From assembly GCA_021813195.1 (NCBI GenBank), contig JAKALI010000264.1, positions 1 through 6,165 on the forward strand: 6,165 nucleotides of DNA, read 5' to 3'. Within the stretch, counting starts at the first letter, position 1; every line of letters begins with the position of its first letter. Below are positions 1 through 4,579 of the stretch, piece by piece. Position numbers and translations under genes: made by a program. The notes under the pieces are model-generated. The model was not told the DNA's origin, searched no databases, and worked only from the letters and a program-made list of their open reading frames with translations. The stretch is from Pseudomonadota bacterium (GTDB lineage Bacteria > Pseudomonadota > Alphaproteobacteria > Rhizobiales > Hyphomicrobiaceae).

Positions 1-641
1 AACGCGGGCCTGCCGGCGTCGATCACCGCCGTCAGATCTGAGACGAAGGCGGCTGACAGGAGATCGGCGGCGTAGCGCGGATGCAGCGAACGGGGGTGGG
101 GGGCATGGTGTGTCACCACAACGGTAGGGCCGTCGTGCGGCTTGGCCAACTCGGTTTCGATGAGCGCGCGCGAATGCCGGTGCAAGAGCTGAGCTTCCTG
201 CGGACGGAAGCGCTGCCATTCCGGCTGCTTCTGCCAGGAAATACGGCGGTGATCGTTGAGCCCCTCACGTGCCGCCTGCATGGCCAGAGGCAAGCTAGCC
301 TCGCCGTAAAGCACGTAGTCGGTCCATAAGGTGGCGCCGACGAAGCGCACGCCGTCGAGGAAGATGCAGTCGTTTTCCAGCAGGTGAACGCCATAGAGTG
401 GCGCCACGGCGCGGGCCTGGGCGAGTTCATCCGGCAGACACCGGCGGTAGTACTCGTGGTTGCCCAGCACTGCGACGATCGGCACCTGCATCGGCACGAT
501 TTGGCGGAACGAGGCAAAGGCTCTCTCAGCGCCTTCGCAGGTGTCGCCGGAGACGACGACGGCATCGACGTCCGGCGCCACCGTGATCGGCTTGATCGGC
601 GCCACGTCGGCGTGAAGATCGCTGAAGATCTGGAGCCTCAT
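1..641 (-). CDS. Calcineurin-like metallophosphoesterase, C-terminus cut by window edge
   Basis: The 213 visible residues carry the metallophosphoesterase metal-site motifs in order: D-x-H (FSDLH, D8 and H10), GD at 32-33 (VVSGDT), GNHE at 60-63, and VTHHAP (H178, H179). The last family motif, GHxH, is expected soon after the visible end, so only a short tail is missing. The family hydrolyses phosphomono- or phosphodiesters at a two-metal centre. The substrate cannot be told from sequence, and no signal peptide is seen, so the enzyme is probably cytoplasmic. The start ATG lies one base after the stop of the upstream gene (643-1236), with a purine-rich GAGGGG about 8 bases upstream; the two are almost certainly co-transcribed. 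Related small phosphoesterases occur in both bacterial genomes and phages. Family assignment is firm; the role is unknown. Confidence 0.93.
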   Translation of the reverse strand, partial: MRLQIFSDLHADVAPIKPITVAPDVDAVVVSGDTCEGAERAFASFRQIVPMQVPIVAVLGNHEYYRRCLPDELAQARAVAPLYGVHLLENDCIFLDGVRFVGATLWTDYVLYGEASLPLAMQAAREGLNDHRRISWQKQPEWQRFRPQEAQLLHRHSRALIETELAKPHDGPTVVVTHHAPHPRSLHPRYAADLLSAAFVSDLTAVIDAGRPA

Positions 642-642
642 C

Positions 643-1236
643 TCACATCCCCTCGTTGGATGAGGGCCGCGCGGGATCCCGTAAAGCAGCAGTGGAGAAG
701 ATCGATTTTGAGTGCGTCTTGGCGGGATGCCTCCCCCCGTAAAGGGCGCGGCGAAGATTCAGCGTCAGCCAAGAGACCGACAGTTCCTCGGCAAAGGGAT
801 GATCCAAGGGCGCGCGGCGCAGAATATGCGCCAAGACCAGTGCTGCGCCGCTGCTGCTGTCGAGCGCATGGAACATCAACACCGTCATCGCCAGATCGAC
901 CTCAAGGGTGATCAGGCGGATGGGGACGGTATTGATGGCGACCGCGACGCTGGCCGCGGCGTCGCCACGCATGGCGGAAAGCCACCGACGATCCTGCATC
1001 AGGCAAACCTTTTCGAGGATCCCACCGAGGGTCCGGTGCTGGGCATCACCGAGATGATCCGCCGGCATGGCCCTCCACCATTCGAGCGGGGTGACATCCT
1101 GCGGACTGAAGGGCCAGGACGACGCCCCCCAACGGGCCGATGCCGTTACAGCGTCGGCCCGACTACTCCGATCTCCAAGGTCGAGTATCTGTCCTTTACG
1201 AGTTGCCTCGACCCTGTCTTTCGCTTTCATACGCAT
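643..1236 (-). CDS. Hypothetical protein, 197 aa, co-transcribed with metallophosphoesterase
   Basis: I do not recognise this protein. It has a basic N-terminus (residues 1-30), then a Trp-containing segment (PLEWWRAMP at 50-58), a mostly helical-looking middle (about 65-165) and a basic, Ser/Pro-rich tail. The most hydrophobic part (about 94-140) is broken by charged residues and is not a convincing membrane segment. There is no signal peptide and no obvious catalytic motif. The start ATG has AGAGGA 7 bases upstream, which supports the chosen start. The stop TGA is separated by one base from the ATG of the phosphoesterase at 1-641, so the pair is probably translated in a coupled way. Its GC-rich third positions and good ribosome site argue that it is real. 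A regulatory or adaptor role for the phosphoesterase is possible but is only a guess from gene order. Confidence 0.75.
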   Translation of the reverse strand: MRMKAKDRVEATRKGQILDLGDRSSRADAVTASARWGASSWPFSPQDVTPLEWWRAMPADHLGDAQHRTLGGILEKVCLMQDRRWLSAMRGDAAASVAVAINTVPIRLITLEVDLAMTVLMFHALDSSSGAALVLAHILRRAPLDHPFAEELSVSWLTLNLRRALYGGRHPAKTHSKSIFSTAALRDPARPSSNEGM

Positions 1237-1295
1237 TGCAAAATCCTCTGCGACGCTCCCTCAGCGGGGCGTTGTGCGAGATGAAAATTGTGAAG

Positions 1296-1365
1296 GAGCA
1301 GCCCTTGTCAGGGGCTCTCGCCTTGCCACACCGGGCCGCGCCATGCCTCGCCGGGGCACGCCCCG
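1296..1365 (-). terminator. Weak hairpins between two minus-strand genes (possible terminator region)
   Basis: The gap 1237-1381 has no gene on either strand. Read on the minus strand it has a 5-bp GC hairpin (1352-1365, CGGGG-CACG-CCCCG on the plus strand), 16 bases past the stop of the 190-aa gene. A second imperfect hairpin lies at 1296-1317 (GAGC and CCC pairing with GGG and GCTC, with a two-base bulge), followed by a short TTTT. Neither has a proper T tract directly after the stem, so intrinsic termination is doubtful. Read-through from the HNH cassette into the 197-aa gene is equally possible. A very weak CTGACA box overlaps the second hairpin and could belong to a promoter for the downstream pair. 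Confidence 0.2.
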
Positions 1366-1381
1366 CCACGTCGCGCCGCGA

Positions 1382-1954
1382 CTATGCGAGATACTTCACG
1401 GAGAACTTTCCAAACTTCGGACGCCAGTCGCCCAGGCCTTCGCGGAAGCCGGCGATCTCGAAGATTTCGAGTACGTCTTTGCGGTTCAGAAGGCTCGGCA
1501 GAAATTCAACGTCGACGGTCACATGCCAGTTGGTGAAGCGCGGCCGCGTGCGGATCACCTTCGCGTTGTTCACCGTCACCGGAAAGCGGAACCGGAATGC
1601 CTTGTCATCCCACAACGAGGACAAATCCGTCGGGCCGTCGTATTCAAGGAACGGCGAGACTGCGCATGAAAAACCGGCCTTCGCCTGCTTTCCCTTGCGA
1701 CGCGTCTTGGACGCGGCGACAAACGCCGACTCGATGGCTTCGGCGGGGATGCACGGCTTGTTGTCGCGTAGCCAAAGACCACCATGCCATTCGACGCGGG
1801 CAACTTGCTCATGATCAGCGCTCGTCTTGTCACGCTTGCGCGTCAGGCGATCCAGCTCGACCGTGATCGGGTCGAGCGGGTCGGCAAGCCGGGAGCTATG
1901 CATCAGGAGGGGGCGTTCCCCGCTCAGGCGAACGCGCAGGGGTTCGGCTTGCAT
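1382..1954 (-). CDS. Phage-type uncharacterised protein, 190 aa, coupled to HNH nuclease
   Basis: Function unknown. The protein begins with a strand-like segment containing PLLMH (15-19), then a DPLDPI turn (25-30). A basic and charged helix follows (35-55), then EWHGGL (55-60) and PCIPAEAI (67-74) leading into a helix. A Lys/Arg-rich stretch (83-92) comes next, and near the C-terminus a Gly-rich segment (GLGDWRPKFGKF, 173-184). From memory, similar proteins occur in phages and prophages beside HNH genes; I could not search for this. The start Met is fixed by a strong AAGGAGG 7 bases upstream and by overlap with the HNH stop (TAATG), so the longer reading up to 2095 is discarded. The Gly-rich end plus the PxIP helix loosely recalls RAMP/RRM-fold proteins such as Cas7 or Cas5; this is a hypothesis only. 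Confidence 0.85.
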   Translation of the reverse strand: MQAEPLRVRLSGERPLLMHSSRLADPLDPITVELDRLTRKRDKTSADHEQVARVEWHGGLWLRDNKPCIPAEAIESAFVAASKTRRKGKQAKAGFSCAVSPFLEYDGPTDLSSLWDDKAFRFRFPVTVNNAKVIRTRPRFTNWHVTVDVEFLPSLLNRKDVLEIFEIAGFREGLGDWRPKFGKFSVKYLA

Positions 1955-2286
1955 TAGATCGCCTCCTTGACCGTCGGATCGAAAAGCGGGGAGGGGTTGT
2001 CCAGCGCGACGCGGATGTTTGCGTATGCCGGCGTGCGCTGTTCGAAGCGAATTCGGCGCAGATGATCGGTCACGACGCGGTGACAGGTGCTGCAAAGCGC
2101 CGTGAGATCGCCCGGCTGTTCATGGCCGAGTCGTGCGTAGGTGCGATGGTGCACCTCGATGACGCCACCTTCGCCTTCACCGTCGTCGTTGCAGACCCGA
2201 CAGCGAAAGCCAGACGCCTCAAGTTCAGCCAGGCGGGCGGGGTTATGCCGCCAGTGGTGGCTGCTGATGTACCTGTTGTAGTCCAT
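1954..2286 (-). CDS. HNH endonuclease, 110 aa
   Basis: A compact HNH nuclease. It has the usual lead-in (YNRYISSHHW, 3-12), a first zinc knuckle CRVC (C29, C32), the catalytic EVHHRTY (H46, H47) and DLTALCSTCH (D60, C65, C68, H69). All ββα-metal and structural zinc ligands are present, so the enzyme looks active. The family cleaves DNA; in phages a small HNH protein often sits near the packaging genes, and in other settings it acts in homing or defence. I chose the ATG at 2286 because AAGGA lies 8 bases upstream and the HNH family starts this way. An in-frame extension to 2415 would overlap the divergent regulator's start and is AT-rich and non-family. Its stop overlaps the ATG of the next gene (TAATG). 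It is transcribed divergently from the XRE regulator at 2398. Confidence 0.92.
   Translation of the reverse strand: MDYNRYISSHHWRHNPARLAELEASGFRCRVCNDDGEGEGGVIEVHHRTYARLGHEQPGDLTALCSTCHRVVTDHLRRIRFEQRTPAYANIRVALDNPSPLFDPTVKEAI
1962..1968 (-). promoter_or_regulatory. Strong Shine-Dalgarno for the 190-aa gene
   Basis: AAGGAGG on the minus strand, 7 bases before the ATG at 1954. It lies inside the last codons of the HNH gene and decides the start of the 190-aa protein against the longer in-frame reading that begins near 2095. Confidence 0.85.
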
Positions 2287-2294
2287 GCGGAGCG

Positions 2295-2299
2295 TCCTT
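2295..2299 (-). promoter_or_regulatory. Shine-Dalgarno deciding the HNH start
   Basis: AAGGA on the minus strand, 8 bases before the ATG at 2286. It supports the 110-aa HNH product over the longer reading from 2415. Confidence 0.65.
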
Positions 2300-2379
2300 A
2301 TTTCGATGACTTTAAGTACGTGAAATATAGGCGAGAGCGTGAAATTGCAATCATTTCGCTTACAAAAAGACTCCGAAAT
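2300..2379. repeat. Cluster of CGAAAT-like half-sites between divergent genes (possible operators)
   Basis: Five related short sequences lie in this 80-base span: ATTTCG at 2300-2305 and 2353-2358, CGTGAAAT at 2319-2326 and 2338-2345 (identical 8-mers 19 bases apart), and CGAAAT at 2374-2379. The copy at 2341-2345 (GAAAT) and that at 2353-2357 (ATTTC) form an inverted repeat with a 7-base spacer, centred on an ATTGCAAT palindrome (2344-2351). The copies flank or overlap both candidate promoters. This is the layout expected for operators of the adjacent XRE regulator, but binding is inferred. Confidence 0.4.
2324..2350 (-). promoter_or_regulatory. Candidate promoter for the HNH cassette
   Basis: On the minus strand, TTGCAA (2350-2345) and TATATT (2329-2324) are separated by 15 bases, a shorter gap than ideal. 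It would drive the HNH gene and the 190-aa gene, leaving a leader of roughly 30 bases that includes the ribosome site. Repeated GTGAAAT copies overlap both boxes, so the regulator could plausibly repress it. Confidence 0.35.
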
Positions 2380-2388
2380 CGCTAGTAT
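2359..2388 (+). promoter_or_regulatory. Candidate promoter of the XRE regulator, near-leaderless
   Basis: CTTACA (2359-2364) and TAGTAT (2383-2388) are 18 bases apart, each a 4-of-6 match to the sigma70 boxes. Transcription would begin around 2394-2398, at or a few bases before the ATG at 2398. No Shine-Dalgarno sequence is present, so the transcript may be leaderless, as known for lambda cI from its maintenance promoter. One ATTTCG half-site overlaps the -35 box at its left end and a CGAAAT lies just before the -10, which would suit autoregulation. Confidence 0.4.
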
Positions 2389-2397
2389 GCTTAACGC

Positions 2398-2685
2398 ATG
2401 GTAGATGAACCCCAAATGTGGCCCTCGCCTCGTCTCATCAGAGCGGCCCGCGGATTACTTGGAATCGATCAGGCGGCACTCGCCGAAAAGGCTGGGGTTG
2501 CTCGACAGACAATCGTGAAGATCGAAACGGATGAAAGCGACCGAATGGACCCCCGGCGTTTAAAAGTCCTGCAACAGCTTCAGCGCGTTCTTGAAGACTC
2601 CTACGGCGTTGAGTTCTTCGCGGCGTCAGAACATTCGGGCGAGGGCGTGCGGTTTCGGAAAGAAGAAAGTAAGAGGCGAGATTAA
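2398..2685 (+). CDS. XRE/Cro-family helix-turn-helix regulator, 95 aa
   Basis: A short DNA-binding protein. Residues about 12-45 form the helix-turn-helix: helix one IRAARGLLG, scanning helix DQAALAEKAG (24-33), turn, and recognition helix VARQTIVKIE (34-43). A second helical part follows (52-68). The tail has the GVEFF...GEGVRFRK pattern (70-88) seen in many short alphaproteobacterial XRE proteins. There is no separate effector or protease domain, so control is probably by simple dimer binding. The chosen ATG at 2398 has no ribosome site, but a promoter placed right next to it suggests leaderless translation; Met7 is the only alternative and has no better signal. It diverges from the HNH gene and is the likely repressor of that cassette and of itself, an inference from position. 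Confidence 0.9.
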   Translation: MVDEPQMWPSPRLIRAARGLLGIDQAALAEKAGVARQTIVKIETDESDRMDPRRLKVLQQLQRVLEDSYGVEFFAASEHSGEGVRFRKEESKRRD

Positions 2686-2716
2686 AGGTGCGATTAGAGC
2701 AGCGGTTCCCTAGATA

Positions 2717-2872
2717 ATGCTCCATCCCAGGCTGTTGACGGGATTCAGTAATCTGGAATGGCAGGTCGAGAGCAAAGAATCTGATCAGGTCTTCGTCGCC
2801 GAAAAATTGATGTGGATCGCTCCGGTCCTGATCGTGAAGGTCAGGCGGATTTGCGGTCTGGAAAGGCGATGA
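2717..2872 (+). CDS. Doubtful small ORF, 51 aa
   Basis: Thirty-one bases after the regulator's stop an ATG opens 51 codons ending in TGA. The product has an acidic middle (QVESKESDQ, 16-24) and a hydrophobic stretch (LMWIAPVLIVKV, 31-42), then a basic tail. About two thirds of codons end in G or C, more than for the complementary minus frame over the same bases. There is no recognisable ribosome site, and its last 32 bases overlap the end of the broken minus-strand gene at 2841-3082. It could be a small gene expressed with the regulator, a remnant, or chance. I recognise no family. Confidence 0.25.
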   Translation: MLHPRLLTGFSNLEWQVESKESDQVFVAEKLMWIAPVLIVKVRRICGLERR

Positions 2873-3082
2873 CGTTCGTGTCGCTTCCCATCGCCTCCGG
2901 GCCGCCATCCTGCGAGAGCCGCAGCAAGGACCCGATGACCGATCGCTCCCAAAGGTTCTCGACAACGTCTTCGAGCGTCGTCTTGTTTTGCGCGTTGACA
3001 CACCGTAATTGAACCCGAGGGCTTGAAACATTGCATCGCGAATTGAGTCGTCATTTTGCTCAGGAATTCCAGCCACGGTCAT
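2841..3082 (-). pseudogene. Broken small gene, frameshift at a GT repeat (about 79 aa if repaired)
   Basis: Reading starts at ATG 3082 (MTVAGIPEQNDDSIRDAM...). It stays protein-like to about residue 27, then turns into Arg-rich nonsense typical of a wrong frame. The shifted frame from 2997 to the TGA at 2841 is clearly coding, with strongly GC-rich third positions (NKTTLEDVVENLW, then SDTNVIAFPDRKSA). That frame has no start codon of its own between its upstream stop and the coding part. Removing one GT from GTGTGT (minus strand, 2998-3003) joins the two parts seamlessly into 79 residues. The ATG overlaps the stop of the upstream partner (ATGA). The protein is acidic and helical-looking, and no family is recognised. 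True decay, slippage or sequencing error cannot be told apart here. Confidence 0.5.
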
Positions 3083-3322
3083 GAATGTTCGTTGTGCTGG
3101 TCGCGCTCTGTCCGGTCTAGCTGACCATTAGCCTCCCAAATCGCCTGGTACATCAAAAGATCGGTCGGACCAATATTGTCGCGAGGGGATGGCGGTTGGG
3201 GGAACAATCGCGGCATCAATCGCGTTAGGCCCGGGGAGCAGGACGGAGAAAGCCAACTCAGATTCACTACAGCGGAAACGCATGCAATTCGGGAACAGGT
3301 TTTCCGTCGAGGGAGGTTTCAT
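3079..3322 (-). pseudogene. Broken small gene upstream of the ATGA overlap (about 80 aa if repaired)
   Basis: An ATG at 3322 with GAGG 7 bases upstream begins a protein-like reading (MKPPSTENLF..., then FSVLLPGPNAIDAAIV at 27-42). That frame then ends at 3128. A second frame carries a convincing C-terminus (RDNIGPTDLLMYQAIWEANG, then a highly charged tail) that stops at 3079, overlapping the next gene's ATG as ATGA. Removing one base from the C5 run (G5 on the plus strand, 3198-3202) or from the nearby C4 run (3185-3188) joins them into 80 residues. An alternative is a short gene starting at ATG 3216 in the second frame, but that has no ribosome site. I recognise no family. It diverges from the efflux operon, with only 67 bases between the two starts. 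Confidence 0.45.
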
Positions 3323-3389
3323 GTTTTGACCTCGTCTCCGGCGGAGTCCGGCCCTCGCCCTAAAAGGCATTCCGGTTCCGGGAGGGCTT
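3323..3389. promoter_or_regulatory. Divergent gap before the efflux operon, no clear promoter
   Basis: Sixty-seven bases separate the start of the broken minus-strand gene from the efflux operon. I see a CTCCG-G-CGGAG dyad (3336-3346) and a tandem TTCCGG pair (3370-3381). Either could be a protein-binding site, but both are short and GC-rich enough to be chance. No convincing -35/-10 pair is visible for either direction, so the efflux promoter may lie inside 3079-3322. Confidence 0.2.
3380..3385 (+). promoter_or_regulatory. Shine-Dalgarno supporting a GTG start of the adaptor gene
   Basis: GGGAGG sits 4 bases before the GTG at 3390, a slightly tight spacing. It supports GTG as the start; this start also gives a complete lipoprotein signal peptide. 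Confidence 0.6.
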
Positions 3390-4571
3390 GTGCAATTTCT
3401 TAAATCTATTTGGGTGGTGTCTGCGGTGGCACTCGCGACGCTGCTGAGCGGATGTGGAGATCAGAACGCTCACAAGAGTGCGCATGGACCGCCGCTCGAA
3501 GTGGGAGTGGTGACAATCCACGCCGCGCCGGTCACTCTGACAACCGAGCTTCCCGGCCGCACCAATCCCTTCGCCATTTCCGACGTGCGCCCGCAGGTCA
3601 ATGGTATCATTCGGGATGTGCTGTTCGCGCAGGGCAGCGAAGTTAAGGCTGGCCAGACGCTATACCAGATCGACCCCACGCTCTATCAGGCGGCCGTCGA
3701 CAACGCGAAAGCGGCGTTGGCTAGTGCCCATGCCAATTTGATGAGCGCAAAGGCCCTGGCCGAGCGGGATGGGCGGCTCGTCACCACCAACGCGATCAGC
3801 CGGCAGGACTACGCCGCCGCCGAAGCCGCATTTGGACAGGCGCAGGCGGCCGTCCAGCAGCAGCAGGCAAACCTCGAGACTGCCCGCATCAACCTCAACT
3901 ACACAAAGGTGACCGCGCCAATCGGCGGCCGGAGCGGCATATCCGCGGTCACCAGGGGCGCGCTGGTCACCGCGGATCAGACGACGGCGCTTACTACGGT
4001 GCAGACGCTCGATCCCATGTATGTCGACATCGCGCAGTCGAGCACGCAGCTGCTCGCCCTGCGGCAGGAGATCGCGCGCGGCAGCGTAGAGGGGAATACG
4101 CCGGCCACGGCCGAGGTCTCACTGACCCTGCCGGATGGATCCCACTACCCGCTGAAGGGCAAACTGCAATTTGCCGACGTCACGGTTGATCCCGGCACCG
4201 GCGCAGTGACGCTGCGCGCGCTGTTTCCCAATCCGGATCACCTGCTGCTACCCGGCCTGTATGTACTGGCGACCGTCGTTGAGGGAGTCGACCCCCATGC
4301 GTTGCTGGTACCGCAGCAGGGCGTGTTGCGTAACGTCAAGAATGAGCCGACAGCCTGGGTCGTCGGCAAGGATGACAAGGTAGAGCTGCGCGACCTCAAT
4401 GTCGCGCGTGCGATCGGCAACAAGTGGCTCGTGACCTCGGGGCTTAAGGATGGCGACCGGATCATCGTCGAGGGCACGCAGAAGGTGCGGCCTGGCACGA
4501 GGGTCCGTCCAATACAGGTTTTGGTCGGCAAAGCGCCGAAGACAGCCTCGACGTCTGCGACGGGGCGCTGA
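3390..4571 (+). CDS. RND efflux periplasmic adaptor lipoprotein (AcrA/MexA family), 393 aa
   Basis: This is the membrane-fusion protein linking the inner-membrane RND pump to an outer-membrane channel. A lipoprotein signal (K5, hydrophobic 7-19, lipobox LSGC with C22 as the lipidated Cys) anchors it to a membrane facing the periplasm. Next come the lipoyl/barrel-sandwich halves (about 60-95, with VRPQVNGII and [11 protein letters not shown], and about 168-205, with [13 protein letters not shown]). Between them lies an Ala/Gln-rich coiled-coil hairpin (96-167). A β-barrel (about 206-300) and a membrane-proximal domain (301-378, including LLVPQQGV and [12 protein letters not shown]) follow. Length is normal for the family. 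It begins with GTG and ends 8 bases before the pump gene, forming an operon with it. The exported drugs cannot be read from sequence. No regulator gene is adjacent. Confidence 0.96.
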   Translation: MQFLKSIWVVSAVALATLLSGCGDQNAHKSAHGPPLEVGVVTIHAAPVTLTTELPGRTNPFAISDVRPQVNGIIRDVLFAQGSEVKAGQTLYQIDPTLYQAAVDNAKAALASAHANLMSAKALAERDGRLVTTNAISRQDYAAAEAAFGQAQAAVQQQQANLETARINLNYTKVTAPIGGRSGISAVTRGALVTADQTTALTTVQTLDPMYVDIAQSSTQLLALRQEIARGSVEGNTPATAEVSLTLPDGSHYPLKGKLQFADVTVDPGTGAVTLRALFPNPDHLLLPGLYVLATVVEGVDPHALLVPQQGVLRNVKNEPTAWVVGKDDKVELRDLNVARAIGNKWLVTSGLKDGDRIIVEGTQKVRPGTRVRPIQVLVGKAPKTASTSATGR

Positions 4572-4579
4572 GATCGTCC

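Noticed and set aside
113..565. 150-aa minus-strand ORF near the left edge
   Set aside because: It is another frame of the metallophosphoesterase, whose own frame carries all expected metal-site motifs.
384..911. Plus-strand ORFs across the left region (also 712-1284, 1067-1669, 1140-1814)
   Set aside because: They are antisense to the phosphoesterase, the 197-aa and the 190-aa genes, have Arg-rich composition and no family features.
1253..1272. Hairpin ACGCTCC/GGGGCGT upstream of the 197-aa gene as a riboswitch or attenuator
   Set aside because: On the transcribed minus strand the stem has a C-A mismatch, there is no T tract, and the length is far too short for a known riboswitch.
2287..2415. 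N-terminal extension of the HNH protein to 2415
   Set aside because: It would overlap the divergent regulator's start and promoters. It lacks HNH-family similarity, and a good ribosome site supports the ATG at 2286.
2438..3082. Long minus-strand ORF (214 aa) through and antisense to the XRE gene
   Set aside because: After about residue 27 it is Arg/Ser-rich nonsense, while a neighbouring frame is clearly coding; its last third is antisense to the well-supported XRE gene.
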